From contig CM077599.1 in the NCBI GenBank assembly GCA_039654915.1, positions 85,087,001-85,151,000 on the forward strand: a stretch of 64,000 nucleotides of DNA. The letters run 5' to 3'. The notes below the pieces were generated by a model. That model made no database searches. It was given only the letters and a program-made list of their open reading frames with translations, and was not told the DNA's origin. The translations under genes and the position numbers were made by a program. Positions 33,071-45,107 of this stretch are shown piece after piece; the stretch's first letter is position 1; each line of letters starts with the position of its first letter. This DNA is from Aquilaria yunnanensis (Eukaryota; Streptophyta; Magnoliopsida; Malvales; Thymelaeaceae).

Positions 33071-34215
33071 TCAGCCCATAATCTGCCTGGACATTCTTAA
33101 TTTATGCTTGTGGAGCAGTTTTGAGGGTTTGGAGTTGTTGGATGCATCAACTTTATTGGATGTAACCATTGACGTTGTACCAAACCTTAGCGAAATTAAT
33201 GATAGACAAAAAGCGAGTACTATGGTGTTGCGATTGCTAGAAAAGGTTAAACATGCTAGCAGACTCATTCTTGGTGAATGGATCTGTCAAGTAAGTCTTT
33301 CTTCTTTTCGTGTATTTTGTTTCATTTTGAATTGCATGTTTGCTTAACATGGCAAAAAGCTATTCTTTATCTTGAAACTTTTCCTAGCTTTTCGTCAAGT
33401 TGGCCTTGTCTATATCTTGGGCTTTGTCCAATGAAGCAGTCAAAGACTTGTCATTACCATTGAAAACTAAGTGTGTGACACTACAAGTGAAGATTAAAGA
33501 TCTTGACTTCTGTGTAGTGGCTCATCTTCTACAAAATTCACCTATTCTCGAGATCTTAGCCATCAACATGATGCACCTAGTTGTAAGTATAAGATAGACC
33601 TTGTAGCTTCTTTCAGTCTTCCTACTTGCAATCATCGTCACCATATTGTACCTTAATCCCAACTATGTTAAGTTGGTGACATGAAGTTCTTAGCGTCTGT
33701 TAACTATTTCAAGGTAATTAACTTACAAGGTAGTGCAAAAATTACTAAGTGGCTAAGTTTTATATCCGATGCTCTTTCTGACACCTTAAAAGAGAATAAT
33801 GAGATGATATTTTAAAACCCCCATCATGATATATATTTCCACTTGAATGAAGAAACATCGCAAGTATTCCTACTTGAACTATATTCCATAATGTGAAAAT
33901 CTAAAAGCGATCACATGAAATTTGCTGTTCTCTTACTTCGCCGAAAGCCCAAAAAATCAGGTTGTTTCAACAGTTTGTAGCTCACTAAAAATTAATCCTT
34001 TGTAGGGAAAAAATATCTCCTTAAGCTACTAAAGAAAAGCTAGGTTCGGGATTACCTAGAATTTGTGGCCAACAAATTAATATGCTTAAAGCAAGCTCTT
34101 AAAATTGTTGCCGTTATAGGTTTTGAAGTGTAGGATTCAGAAATGATAATCTAATTTACCAAGTTTTTGTTAAGGAATGCAATGGTAGTGGAGAAGCTAA
34201 ATATATATTCAATTG

Positions 34216-35815
34216 CATGGGGGTCATAGTGATACATACATGGGGCTATTGCAGCGTGAGTTATTTAAAGTGTCACAAAAATTATTAGACATCCCAAGCT
34301 TGTTTCCCCATGCAAGAATTGGATTCCATGCTTGACCAAAATGATCAATTGTCGTTCTGTTGGCGACAGGCTCAAATAGGACTAACTGGTCTTTTGCTTT
34401 CTATATTAGCTTCATTGTAATAGATTAACAATATTTGTTTCTAATGAACAAAATAGAAATGAAGATATGTTGATCCTTATGCATATTAGCGCTGTAAGTA
34501 ATTTCTGTTATTGTATAGATCTAGCTGTGTCTTTTGTCTTGAATCTTGGTGTTTGTCTGTTAGATAGGAGAACATTCTAGAGAGATTATTTTATAGAGTT
34601 TGGGAATACAATTAGAAGTGTTGCAGTGCCTCTAATTAATTACCTAGGATAAGCGTTCATTTGGGTTTCTTGTTTTTGTTCAATTGGGAGCTATGAGTCA
34701 AATGCATGCAAGATTAATGTACTTTGCTAACAACGTTCATTCATCGCAATTCGATTCACATTGCAAATATAGCACTACTTTATTGTTATTGTGTATAAAT
34801 TAGCCTTTTTCCTTGGGGGGGTGGTTCATATGTTGGTTTCCAATGCTAATTAAGGCTATATCAACCTCTCTCATCCTGATAAATTTAAGAGATCCAATCT
34901 AATTTAATTTCAATGTGAAAGTTACCCAATTGGTTTGCAATTAATGCAGACCTATTAGTGTGTTTTCCATACTAGGCTTGTGACCCAGTGTCAAACAATT
35001 CCCTAACTTCCCTGAATTTGCTTGAGTTTACGGTCATGCCATTTTATTACCCTTCCTCGCCCTGCTGACTTACCATCACACTGTACAAAAGAGATATCAG
35101 GTTTGTCCAGCCAAATTCTTCATACCAGAGGACATCCAACTAGATTCCAGATCAGTCATCCATCCGATGACCAAGGTGTCCACCTAGGCAATGCTGGCAG
35201 GCATCGTGAATTGGGCAGGAGCTGAATTTTGAGAAGCAGATTTGGAAGCAAATGGGTTGCATGATTGGTATTTTCCAAATCTTTGATTGTCTCCAGATTC
35301 TCACTGGCTAGGTCCTCTCCCCCGCTCCAGTTGGATTCTTTTCTAAAATAAGTTATTCTATTCTTATTTTGTCAGTTCTTTCTCAATTTCTGATCAAAAT
35401 TAGCAATCATTCTACAGGAGATGGATGTGGGCTAGAGAAAGTTCTGCTAATCAACAAGCTTTTCAGGCCCAGAGAACAGAGCTTGCAGGCTGACTTTACA
35501 CGAAATGTGATTTTTAAGTCCATGACTCATATCCAAGAACCTGGGATTTGTACATTTCATCTTGGTGTTGCAGTTCTCAGAATCCTTGCTCTAGGCATCA
35601 AGAACCTAGTCAAATTTGGCATCAGGAGATGGATTGATTTTTGTTTTTTTTGTGGAGATGCCATCAGGAGATGGGCTGAGGTATAGTTGACAATGGAGGA
35701 AGAGGATATGGTTCTGCTTTGTTTTTGAGCTCATCAAATTGGGTGAACTTTGATGCCGTAAATTGGGAGAAAATATAAGGCAAATAAGAGAAGAAATGGT
35801 CGGTCCCACAATTTG
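34216..35815. other. intergenic, includes 3' flank of F-box copy 3
   Basis: 34215-34700 is homologous to 4081-4560. The rest is AT-rich unique sequence. ORFs at 35022-35225 and 35369-35686 show no domain or homologue and are not called. Confidence 0.5.
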
Positions 35816-36300
35816 TCAAACAATGTTGACTCTCAAACACCTTAATGCCTCTGTGTTAACATAAGCCGAATAAGCTGTGAACCTTAAGTACCTAACTGCT
35901 AACTCAGCCGATAACTTCAATTGGTTTTGGGTAGTGACAACAAGTGTCAACTTTGCGTTCTCCAAAAGTGATTCTTTCCGTAGGCCATGAATACTTGGCT
36001 TGCAGCGGTAAATTTTTAAATTCGTGGGGTAAAACGGCTGCAGCCTGAAACTTTGGAGGCTATTCAAACAATTTGGCCCTTTGTCAATGCTTTCAATTCC
36101 CCAAAATCCCTTCGACAATGTTTAACTCATGAACTATACGTTTGTCGTCAAAATGTTTCTATACGGCAGATGGAAAGACACTAGTAAATACTATAATTAT
36201 GGTTCCTTTTCTTGATAGGAGATCACATATATGTTCATTTTCTCCGTTGGCACAAGTTTGATACGAGTGCAGGAGGAACAGGTTTTCCCAGATCATAGCA
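35816..36300 (-). pseudogene. degenerate divergent coding sequence upstream of F-box copy 4
   Basis: Pieces on the minus strand match the divergent fragments next to copies 1 and 2: VFTSVFPSA near 36165-36190 and PFYPTNLK...GLRKE near 35970-36040. Stops and frameshifts separate them. The relation to the F-box start, head to head within ~100-500 bp, is the same as at the other copies. Family unknown. Confidence 0.45.
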
Positions 36301-37627
36301 ATTAACGGGTTCTGAGGAGTTACTTCTAAGTCGAAAAAGAAGACCCGAATCAGCTCGGGCCGTTGCAGCCGATCGTCTAAGCGACTTGCCGGACAGCATA
36401 ATCCTCCATATTCTCTCCTTCCTTTGGACGAAAGACGCAATCAAAACAGGGGTTTTGTCCAAACGATGGAAATTCGTATGGACTTCCGTCCCTACCCTCA
36501 GCTTCTACTCCGGCTCCCGTTGTTCCCTTACAAAATTCTGTAACTTCGTAGAGCGAGCCCTCATTCTTCACCACTCTCCCAAGCTCGACCAGCTCCTGAT
36601 TAAGATAAGGTACGATTCCAGGAAGCTGAAGCATGTCCTAGGTGATGAGCACATCAATTTGTGACTCCGGCACGCCATCAATAGAGACGTGGCTACGCTT
36701 CACTTGGATTTAGGTTTAATCCTTCCAATGCCTTCTCCTGGACAGCTCCCATGTCAACGTTTCTCGCTGCCCGATTTTCTTTATGGCCACTCTTCACTCA
36801 CAAACTTGAGAACCCTGTCCTGTGACTATGTCCCCAAAAGAAGGATCTCTTGGGGGTCTCTTAGGTGTTTGACGATTCGGTACGCTGAACTGAGAGATGA
36901 TGTTTTCTCCAATATCCTGGCAGGGAGTCCTGAGCTTGAATACTTGGAACTTGAGGGTTGTTGGGGTTTCCAACTTCTCGATATTGGTTCAAGTTGCTTG
37001 AACAAGCTGACGCTGGCTTTTTTTAGCAAAATCAGTCCAGTGCCGTTCAAAATTTCAGCCCCGAACCTGAAATCATTTGAAATTTTAGGTTCTCCAGTCT
37101 CTTTGGAGTTGTTAAATGCCTCGGCATTGCAAGAAGTGAAGCTTAACTTCAGATTTTTATACGGTGGTGTTAAAGTCAAACCATGTGACCATGACACTGT
37201 GTTACAACTACTACAAACTCAACATGTAAGGAATGCTAACAAAGTTGTTCTTGGGAAAGATGTCTGTCGAGTAAGTTTTTCTTCCCCTTGCCGGCCCTTC
37301 CAAGTTAAACTAGTCATTACAGTTGCTTAGATTGAAGCTAGACTCTTCGATATATGCTTGGCATTAATCCATTTTTCTTTTGCAAATCTTCTCTTAGTTT
37401 GGACTGGCGTTATGCGTACTAATTAATTTTCTTTAAACGCTCTCTTGTTGTTCCTTACTACCCAATAGGTTTTGTCCGAAATTGATGATATAGAGCTGAG
37501 TTTGCCATTTAAGCATACATGCTTGGTGCTAGAACTAGGGGTTGAAGCACTGGACCATGCAATGGCAAATCTTCTACAAAATTCACCTACTCTGGAGACG
37601 TTAGTCATAAACATGGTCTACCCATAT

Positions 37628-37951
37628 TGTTAGGAATCAGAACGTAAGCACAAAGAAAAGAGACACGAGAATTTACGAGGAAAACCCCAAATCGGGGAAA
37701 AACCTCGGGCGGCAAGCCGGAAGAAAGAATTCACTAAGAAAGAAGAAGAATACAATCTAAGTGACTACTAGATTGTGGGACAAATTCTAATTGCCACAAC
37801 TAAGCTCCTTATATAAGGAGTTGAAGGCACCAAGGCCCTATGTATGGCCAATGTGGGATGAAGGGTGAAATATGGAGCTAAGGCATTAAGCCTTTGTTTC
37901 CTAGCCCATGTGGGATGAAGGTTAAGAACAAAGTTGAGGCAATCTTCAACA
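37628..37951 (-). repeat. 3' LTR of copia element 2
   Basis: 324 bp, TG...CA on the minus strand, with CTTATATAAG as a likely TATA region near 37808-37820. It contains a GGCC..ATGTGGGATGAAGG motif twice. It looks identical to the other LTR. Confidence 0.93.
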
Positions 37952-37962
37952 ATCTCCACCTT
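37952..37962 (-). other. polypurine tract of copia element 2
   Basis: Minus strand reads AAGGTGGAGAT directly before the 3' LTR TGTTGAAG. Confidence 0.75.
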
Positions 37963-38062
37963 GCATCAATTTTGTTGTACATGAACAAAACTCCACCTTC
38001 ATACCAAATTGATCTGTAACATTTTTCTCTGATCTTCACAGCCACCTCCAAATAAGTGATAA

Positions 38063-41000
38063 TCAACAAATAAGATTTACTAAGTCCAAACAATGTTTGA
38101 ACTTAGATCCAGGAAGAGTTTTTGTCATCATATCAGCAGCATTATCCAGCGTACTAACCTTCATGATCACAATATCACCTTTATCAACAATTTCACGAAC
38201 AAAGTGATATTTGACCCCAATATGTTTAGTACGCTCATGGAACATACTATCTCTTGTCAAGAAAATAGCACTTTGGCTATCACAATATATCTCCAGCCTG
38301 CGATCATCTTGAGTAAGCTCTGTATAAATATTTCTAAGCCAAATTGCTTCCTTCGTTGCTTCAGTGATTGCCATATACTCTGCTTCTGCAGTTGAAAGAG
38401 CAACTGTTGCTTGTAGGCAAGCCTTCCAGCTCACAGCACAACCACCGAATGTAAAAACGTATCCTGATGTGGATCGTCGAGTGTCAAGATTACCCGCATA
38501 GTCAGAATCCACATATCCAATCAATCCAGCTTTAGAACCACCAAACTCAAGACAAGTCGTAGTTGTACCTTTTAGATACCTTAATATCCATTTTACTGCT
38601 TGCCAATGCTCTTGTCCTGGATTAGCCATGTAACGGCTCACAACGCTAACTGCATGTGCTAAGTCGGGACGCGTGCAAACCATTGCATACATAATGCTCC
38701 CAACAGCACTTGCATATGGTATTTTCTCCATCTTCTTAATTTCTTCATTTGTTGTCGAACATTGATGTGATGATAATTTGAAGTGTGCAGCAAGAGGTGT
38801 AGAAACTGGTTTGGCTTTGCTCATGTCAAATCTCTCCAGAACTTTGCGTACATAACCCTCCTGTGAAAGATAAAGCTTCCTTGCCTTGCGATCACGCCTG
38901 ATCTCCATGCCTAGGATGCGTTTTGCTGCACCTAAATCCTTCATATCAAATTCTGCACTTAATTGTGCCTTAATCTTGGCAATTTCTGATTTGCTCATTG
39001 CTGCGATAAGCATGTCATCCACATAAAGCAGTAAATATGTGAATGAACCATCTCCAACTGGTCTCATGTAGACACATGAATCATAACTGCTTCTCCTGAA
39101 ACCAAGATTCAAAGCAAACATATCAAAGCATTTATACCATTGTCGAGGTGATTGTTTGAGGCCATATAATGACTTCTGGAGTTTGCAGACATGGTCCTCC
39201 TTCCCCTCGACCTTAAAACCTTCGGGTTGCTCCATGTAGATTTCTTCCTTTAAATCACCATGCAGAAAAGCTGTTTTAACATCAAGTTGCTCCAACTCAA
39301 GATCATCTAACGCAACAAGACCAAGAAACAGTCGGATAGAACTATGCTTCACAACAGGAGAATAAATATCATTAAAGTCAACTCCCGGTACCTGGCTAAA
39401 GCCTTTTGCAACTAGTCTAGCTTTATACCTTGGTTCTTCAACTCCGGGAATTCCTTCTTTCTTCTTGAACACCCACTTGCACTTGACAGTTCTTTTACCT
39501 TTGGGTAGTTCAGCTAATGTCCAAGTGTCATTCTTTTGAAGCGATTCCATCTCTTCTTGCATAGCTACAACCCACTTAGAAGAATTTGGACAGTTAGTTG
39601 CATCTTTATAATTTGCAGGTTCAAAACAACTCTCTGTCTCTTCAGCAGCTGCAAAAGCAAACCCAACAAAGTCTGCTTCCTCAATTAACCTCTTTCGAGG
39701 CATACCTTGATTGCTACGACGGGGACGATTGATAGCAATAGAATGAGAAGGCTGAATGTCATCAGTTGCGGCTTGTTGCTCCACCTCAACTTGTGTATCC
39801 TTGACATCCTGATCATGACTTTCAGGATGTATTTGGAGCTCCACCTTGCTTCCAATCTTTTCCTTCTCAATGCTTGGATCAGCGACAGTCAACTTCTCCT
39901 TTTGATGCAACATGGATGTCTCGTCAAACATAACATTCCTGGCTGTGAAAACTTTGGAAGTATGAGGATTCCATAATTTATACCCTTTAACTCCTGTAGT
40001 GTATCCTAGAAAGACACATTTAATCGATCTAGGATCTAACTTCCTTTCATTCACGTATGCATAAGCAGGACATCCAAATATCTTAAGATCATTATAGTTA
40101 GCCGGACTGCCCGACCAAACTTCTTCAGGTGTCTTTAAACCAATAAAAGTATGAGGAGATCTGTTTACCAGAAAACAAGCTGTAGAGACTGCCTCTGCCC
40201 AAAATTTCTTCCCCAATCTAGAGTTTGAAAGCATGCATCTTGCCTTTTCCAACAAGGTTCTGTTCATCCGTTCTGCTACACCATTTTGTTGTGGAGTCCC
40301 TGGAACGGTCAGATGGCGAACAATACCTTGATCCTTGCAGTATTGTTTGAATTCTCCCGAACAGAATTCCAAACCATTATCTGTCCTTAGCCGTTTCACC
40401 TGCTTCCCGGTCTGCTTCTCGATCAGAGTCTTCCACTGCTTAAATGCGACAAAGGCTTCATTCTTATGCTTCAAGAAATATGCCCAAACCTTCCTTGAAA
40501 AATCATCAATGAAGGTAACCATGTAACGAGCTCCACCAAGAGATGCCTCACGAGACGGTCCCCAAACATCAGCATGAATATAATCAAGAGTTCCTTTAGT
40601 GTTATGTTTTGCAGGAGTAGTAAAAGAGATTCTCTTTTGCTTTCCAAATAAGCAATGTTCGCAGAAATCTAACTTACTGACCTTTTGTTCTCCGAGTAGT
40701 CCTCTTTTGCTCAGCTCAGAAATGCCTCTTTCACTCATATGGCCTAGCCTCATGTGCCACAATTTTGTCACCTCCTCATCAGACATAGATGATTCAGCAA
40801 CTGTAGATTGGCCCTCCACGGTCTTGCCATCCAAAATGTAGAGCTTTCCTTTCCGCTGGCCTTTCATGACTACCAATGATCCTTTGACGATTTTCAGCGA
40901 ACCATCCCTGCCAATAAAGGAACAACCATTTTCTTCCAATGTACTCAAAGAAATTAAATTTCTTCTCATATCAGGGACATGGCGAACATTTGATAGTGTT

Positions 41001-42058
41001 CTCACTATCCCATCATGCATTCGAATTTTGATGTCACCGATGCCTGCAATTCTACATGCATTGTCATTCCCCATCATGACTACTCCTCGATTGACCGGTT
41101 CATATGTGTAAAACCAGTCCTTATGGGGAGTCAAATGGAATGAGCAAGCAGAATCCATGGTCCATTCGCCACTCCTGCTACTTTCTGCTTGTGCAGTTAT
41201 ATGAGCTTCTGTGCTGTTTATAGATGAGTTTTCAGCAACTAAAGCAAAATCATCTTCATTGGTGGCAATACTAGCCTCATCTGGTGGTCTCTGCTTGTTC
41301 TTGTCTCCATTTCCACCACTTTGATTCTTCTTCTTTAATTTGTGACAATCGTCCTTAATGTGACCTTTCTTCTTACAATAGTTGCAATAAAGATTCCGAT
41401 GTTTTGACTTGGACCTTGAAGATGATCCTCTATCATTCTTTCTTTCAACTGATCTGCCTCTTGAATACAAGCCTTCTCCGTTTTCCTCACGCTTTGAAGT
41501 GTCCATTCTATCTCTTGACAATAAACTGGAACAAACTTCATCTAAAGTTATTGTATCTTTTCCATAAAGCATGGTATCACGGAAACTATTGTATGATGTT
41601 GGCAGATGATATAATAAAAGCATAGCCAAATCCTCACCATCGGTCTTAACATCAAGATTTTCTAAATCATTGATGATCTCTCTGAATTCTTCAAGATATG
41701 ATTTAATAGACTTACCTTCTGACAGCTTATGCGAGTACAGCCTGGATTTAGCGTACAAGCGACTTGCTGGACTTTTTGTCATAAGAAGCGATTCAAGCTT
41801 CAACCATAAGCTAGCAGCAGTTGTCTCCTTACTGACCTCTTGAAGAATCTCCGTTGATAAGTGCAACTGAATTTGAGCGAGTGCCTTCAGATTCTTTCTC
41901 TCCTTCTCCTGCTCTGTTCCAGACATATTCTCCATCCCGAGTAGTGCCTCATCCAAATCAAGACTTATGAGAATTGCTTTCATCTTGATTTTCCAAATTG
42001 AAAACTTTGTGCTATACGTGAGTGGTGCTATATCAAGCTTTGTCGATGTCGAAGCCAT
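38063..42058 (-). CDS. copia gag-pol polyprotein, intact
   Basis: About 1,331 aa when started at the ATG near 42058 ([13 protein letters not shown]); the frame is open further upstream into the leader repeats but without an ATG. Order: gag with UBN2-like region; CCHC knuckle [10 protein letters not shown]...DDC (about 41340-41395); protease DSACS (about 41145); GAG-pre-integrase LWHMRLGHM; integrase HADVWGP (about 40570), RTDNG (about 40380) and NGVAERMN (about 40275); reverse transcriptase YVDD (about 39020); RNase H and a [12 protein letters not shown] tail. No stop or frameshift. The protein would copy the element's RNA and integrate the cDNA. Near-full coding plus identical LTRs indicate a potentially active copy. 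Confidence 0.96.
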   Translation of the reverse strand: MASTSTKLDIAPLTYSTKFSIWKIKMKAILISLDLDEALLGMENMSGTEQEKERKNLKALAQIQLHLSTEILQEVSKETTAASLWLKLESLLMTKSPASRLYAKSRLYSHKLSEGKSIKSYLEEFREIINDLENLDVKTDGEDLAMLLLYHLPTSYNSFRDTMLYGKDTITLDEVCSSLLSRDRMDTSKREENGEGLYSRGRSVERKNDRGSSSRSKSKHRNLYCNYCKKKGHIKDDCHKLKKKNQSGGNGDKNKQRPPDEASIATNEDDFALVAENSSINSTEAHITAQAESSRSGEWTMDSACSFHLTPHKDWFYTYEPVNRGVVMMGNDNACRIAGIGDIKIRMHDGIVRTLSNVRHVPDMRRNLISLSTLEENGCSFIGRDGSLKIVKGSLVVMKGQRKGKLYILDGKTVEGQSTVAESSMSDEEVTKLWHMRLGHMSERGISELSKRGLLGEQKVSKLDFCEHCLFGKQKRISFTTPAKHNTKGTLDYIHADVWGPSREASLGGARYMVTFIDDFSRKVWAYFLKHKNEAFVAFKQWKTLIEKQTGKQVKRLRTDNGLEFCSGEFKQYCKDQGIVRHLTVPGTPQQNGVAERMNRTLLEKARCMLSNSRLGKKFWAEAVSTACFLVNRSPHTFIGLKTPEEVWSGSPANYNDLKIFGCPAYAYVNERKLDPRSIKCVFLGYTTGVKGYKLWNPHTSKVFTARNVMFDETSMLHQKEKLTVADPSIEKEKIGSKVELQIHPESHDQDVKDTQVEVEQQAATDDIQPSHSIAINRPRRSNQGMPRKRLIEEADFVGFAFAAAEETESCFEPANYKDATNCPNSSKWVVAMQEEMESLQKNDTWTLAELPKGKRTVKCKWVFKKKEGIPGVEEPRYKARLVAKGFSQVPGVDFNDIYSPVVKHSSIRLFLGLVALDDLELEQLDVKTAFLHGDLKEEIYMEQPEGFKVEGKEDHVCKLQKSLYGLKQSPRQWYKCFDMFALNLGFRRSSYDSCVYMRPVGDGSFTYLLLYVDDMLIAAMSKSEIAKIKAQLSAEFDMKDLGAAKRILGMEIRRDRKARKLYLSQEGYVRKVLERFDMSKAKPVSTPLAAHFKLSSHQCSTTNEEIKKMEKIPYASAVGSIMYAMVCTRPDLAHAVSVVSRYMANPGQEHWQAVKWILRYLKGTTTTCLEFGGSKAGLIGYVDSDYAGNLDTRRSTSGYVFTFGGCAVSWKACLQATVALSTAEAEYMAITEATKEAIWLRNIYTELTQDDRRLEIYCDSQSAIFLTRDSMFHERTKHIGVKYHFVREIVDKGDIVIMKVSTLDNAADMMTKTLPGSKFKHCLDLVNLIC

Positions 42059-42099
42059 CACAGCTCTGCAACGAGCTTTCTGAGCAAAAATAAGCTCTG

Positions 42100-42270
42100 A
42101 CAATTTCACGTGAATAGTAACCGTACACGTGAATAGTGACCGTATATGGGAACAGTATCCGTATATGGGAATAGTGATCGTATACAGAAACAGTATGTGA
42201 ATAGTAACCGTATACAGGAATAGTGATCGTATACGGGAATAGTAACTGTATACGAGAATAGTACCCAACA
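42100..42270 (-). repeat. short tandem repeats in copia 2 leader
   Basis: About eight imperfect ~20-bp units with GAATAGT(A/G)(A/T)CCGTATAC-type sequence lie between primer site and gag start. Some carry an ACGTG or TATACG core. They keep the frame open upstream of the ATG without an obvious coding pattern, so a regulatory or simply slippage-derived array is more likely than protein. Confidence 0.7.
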
Positions 42271-42372
42271 CCACAAGATGAATTGATAAACTACTTATTT
42301 CTGATGTGGAGGATCCGCCTATTAGGGGCAACCACAGAGCATACTATAAGCAGCTATCACTAACCTAACCTT

Positions 42373-42385
42373 GGCTCTGATACCA
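42373..42385 (-). other. primer binding site of copia element 2
   Basis: Minus strand TGGTATCAGAGCC, complementary to the 3' end of initiator tRNA-Met, the usual copia primer, three bases after the 5' LTR. Confidence 0.9.
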
Positions 42386-42388
42386 GTT

Positions 42389-42712
42389 TGTTAGGAATCA
42401 GAACGTAAGCACAAAGAAAAGAGACACGAGAATTTACGAGGAAAACCCCAAATCGGGGAAAAACCTCGGGCGGCAAGCCGGAAGAAAGAATTCACTAAGA
42501 AAGAAGAAGAATACAATCTAAGTGACTACTAGATTGTGGGACAAATTCTAATTGCCACAACTAAGCTCCTTATATAAGGAGTTGAAGGCACCAAGGCCCT
42601 ATGTATGGCCAATGTGGGATGAAGGGTGAAATATGGAGCTAAGGCATTAAGCCTTTGTTTCCTAGCCCATGTGGGATGAAGGTTAAGAACAAAGTTGAGG
42701 CAATCTTCAACA
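42389..42712 (-). repeat. 5' LTR of copia element 2
   Basis: 324 bp, no difference from 37628-37951 that I could find. It would supply the promoter for the genomic RNA, with the CTTATATAAG TATA region near 42570-42580. Confidence 0.93.
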
Positions 42713-43389
42713 CATATGTAAGTATATATGGTTCATATATGATACAATCAATTCCTTCTCATTTTCGTAACTTGTTAGAACTTAAAAACCCCTCTATGTC
42801 AGCTAAATGCCTTTCTTGCTATACGCTTATAGGAATATTAGCATGTTTCTTCTTTGTTTTTTTTTTTTTTTGACACAGGAGGAGTTTTCAAGCAATCATG
42901 AGAAGTACTGGTCATCACTAAAGGGAGGGATGTTCTTGTGCCTGCAACAAGCTCTTAAAACTGTATCAATCACTGGTTTTAAGACAGTGATACTGCCATT
43001 TGTACAGTTTCTACTTATGAACACAAAGGTATTGGAGAAGTTTAGTATATATTTTATGAGGGTTCAGAGCCGTGAGGATGCAACAGAAAGGAGCGAATTA
43101 GTCAAAATGTCAAAAAATTTGCTTCTTCATATTCCGAGGTCCTCTTCAAAGGCAGTTGTTGAATTTCATGAGTGATTGGAGAAAACAGTCACCTTGCTAT
43201 GTATTGCTGGACTCAAGTAGCTAGGATTAGACCCCTTGTTTTTGCATTTCTTCATTAATTAGTTGCAATGGATTAGGTGCATTTGCGATTTTACTTCATA
43301 AACTGAGAGTGAGGACATGCTTTGATGGTTGTTCAGAATGGTGAATTTGTTGTATTATTAGGTAAGCTACAAACTTCGTTGGGTTATAT

Positions 43390-43650
43390 CTGTTGAAATT
43401 GATGTAAATTCAAAAAAGGTCTAGAATATATAGCCGAATGAAGAAATATCTAGGTAAAAATCTAGACCATAAAGAAAATATCTATATACCTAGAAAAATC
43501 AAGGATTAAAAAGATAATTAAGTGTTCTAGAAAAATGATAATCTAAAACAATGTAAACAAAACTATAGGAGCAAAAAAACTGACTTTCAAGCCTATAAAA
43601 AGACTTTAGTTCCGAATGTGCGAAGGTTGTGGGTGTGTGAGATGGTCCTT
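43390..43650 (+). repeat. copia-type LTR remnant (possible)
   Basis: Begins TGTTGAAATTGATGTAAATTC and contains repeated TCTAGAAAAAT/ATATCTA words, GCCTATAAAAAG as TATA region, and GTGGGTGTGTGAGA near the end. The same words occur in minus orientation at about 49010-49292. It looks like a solo or truncated LTR of the same family. Ends are not clear. Confidence 0.45.
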
Positions 43651-44861
43651 TCTCAACCGAAGCCATTTGGAAATATTTTTTTCTTTAAACTTAATTTGTA
43701 CTTATAAATCTTATCTATACAAATAGGTAATTTTTTCCATATAAATTGCTCAAATAGTCCGCAAGCTTCAGCCCCGTACATTGCAGAGTCTGGAATATTC
43801 TTAGCTCATGAGTTGGGTCAGAGTCTCGTCAAGTGCGCTCAAGAAACAAATTAACATATTTACTCTAATCTTTACTAAATATCCTCTAATACCCTTCTGA
43901 ATATTAAAAAAAAAATTCTCAAATCAACCATGGACCATGTCACCTACCCCATCTACATTAATTTTTTTTGGCCATTCAAATATTACTTTGTCCATTTTCT
44001 TAGTCAATTCATTTTAATTTAAATCAATTTAATCTAACATAGTTTATTTTTATCTTTACATCTTTTTTTTTCTCAAAACTAATTTTATTTGGAAGTTAAT
44101 ATGATGTTGATACAATAATCTATTTGAAATTAAATTTTCATAATGATATTAAATTTTTATAAATATTTCTGTTTTTAGGCATTTAAAAATAAAAATTCAT
44201 AAAAATTTAATAACAATGAAAAAAATGTATTTTCAGTGGATTATTACACTTACATAATATTTGCTTTCAAATGAAATTGATTCTAAATTAAAAATATATA
44301 AAAATAAAAAATAAGTCATTTTAAATTAAGTTGACTTAAATTAAAACAAATTGGCTAATATTGATGATTTCTTTTCCTCCTGCTATTGTTGTTGGTGTTG
44401 TTGCTGTTGTTGTTATATTTAAAAAGTTAAAAAATAAAAGTTCTTTGGTCCCGCTAACATTACTTGTCTCACGATTATCAATTGAACCCAACCCAACAAC
44501 GTCTTGTTCATGGCAGTTTGCCAAAGATATCCCTCATGCTAGCACTTCATTTTCGCTAGTTATGTGATTCTTCCTGATATGTCGTTGTATGTTTTATAAT
44601 CTTATGGACCGGAATTGTCCCAAATTGGTTTCATTCTGCAGGTGTGGAGTAAGCCAGCATATCAGAATTGTTGACCATCATCAGCAGAGAAATTTGTCCG
44701 CCTAAAGCAAGCGCTTAAAACTGTGACCAAATATGTTTTTGTTAGAATTTTTTACAGTGGACTTTGTTACCACTGTTGATATTTGGGAATTAGTTGAACT
44801 AGTTTACATACCCGGCATTACCATGGGTGCTAAGTTGTATTGATTATAAAAAATATAATAC
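43651..44861. other. AT-rich spacer with LTR scrap
   Basis: Contains TTAGAATTTTTTACAGTGG (about 44744), which recurs near 49671 next to a primer-site motif, so part of this is LTR-derived. No gene is supported. Confidence 0.4.
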
Positions 44862-45107
44862 TCCATCCGTTTCATATTAGCTGTCTCTTTTACATTTTTT
44901 GACTAAAGTTTGACTTAAATATATTTATATTAATATGAATTGAAAAAAATTCTCAAAAATGATATTTAAAAACTAGAATCTTTAAAGTTTCATGTTCATG
45001 CAAAAAGTTCATATTTTTATAAGAAATTTTAAAAGAAATAAAATTATAGATTAATTGCTATGAATAGTAAAAATGACAACTTTTGTAAAACAAAGGGAGC
45101 ATATATT
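44862..45107. mobile_element. Stowaway-like MITE, diverged
   Basis: Left end TACTCCATCCGTTTCATATTAG; right end reads TATGCTCCCTTTGTTTTAC on the minus strand. The CTCC(A)TCCGT-type terminus and small AT-rich body fit Stowaway. Termini are imperfect and the TA duplication is uncertain. Confidence 0.55.

Larger units (their letters stand above)
30388..34215 (+). pseudogene. F-box/LRR/FBD gene copy 3, remainder, heavily degraded
   Basis: Begins inside exon 1 with DCLGALSDS, then RILYFL, a TGA in place of Trp in the LSKRW motif, and further stops and frameshifts. LRR-region pieces (SSLTDLSTKLCKYAP, RRKVSWVSL) run to about 31057. A hAT element and an unidentified block then interrupt the exon. It resumes near 33071 with ISA.NL and GLELLDASTLLDV to a donor near 33290. 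Exon 2 lies about 33400-33580 with LLQNSPILEILAIN. A decayed exon 3 (CLKQALKIVAVIGFEV, then stop) lies about 34085-34215. The 5' piece is at 11856-11937. It is clearly dead. Confidence 0.85.
37628..42712 (-). mobile_element. complete Ty1-copia element 2, young
   Basis: 5,085 bp. The 324-bp LTRs (37628-37951 and 42389-42712) look identical base for base by eye. CATAT flanks both ends (37623-37627, 42713-42717). On the minus strand the order is 5' LTR, TGGTATCAGAGCC primer site, single long polyprotein frame, AAGGTGGAG purine tract, 3' LTR. All features needed for autonomy are present, so recent activity is likely. Confidence 0.96.
36302..43175 (+). pseudogene. F-box/LRR/FBD gene copy 4, split by copia element 2
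   Basis: The position of the start codon in homologues (after CAGATCATAGCA) reads ATT instead of ATG, at 36301. F-box core: [29 protein letters not shown] at 36662-36664 interrupts ...DEHINL, where homologues read on to the RDVATLHLDL segment, which resumes in frame. LRR region to 37270 (donor GTAAGT). Exon 2 from 37469 to 37627. A complete copia element then sits exactly at the exon 2 end. Intron 2 starts at 42718 and exon 3 (FBD) spans 42879-43175, ending VVEFHE. Lost start plus in-frame stop suggest it was already damaged, or decayed after insertion. Reinitiation at the ATG at 36386 would remove part of the F-box. Confidence 0.85.

Noticed and set aside
35022..35686. Two plus-strand ORFs between F-box copies 3 and 4
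   Set aside because: No domains or paralogues; composition like the surrounding spacer.
38093..41625. Plus-strand ORFs across copia element 2
   Set aside because: Antisense shadows of the intact minus-strand polyprotein.
42059..42331. Upstream extension of the copia 2 polyprotein
   Set aside because: Has no ATG and runs through the leader tandem repeats; the ATG near 42058 starts the conserved gag.
42373..42385. tRNA gene hint (TGGTATCAGAGCC)
   Set aside because: It is a primer binding site next to an LTR, not part of a tRNA cloverleaf.
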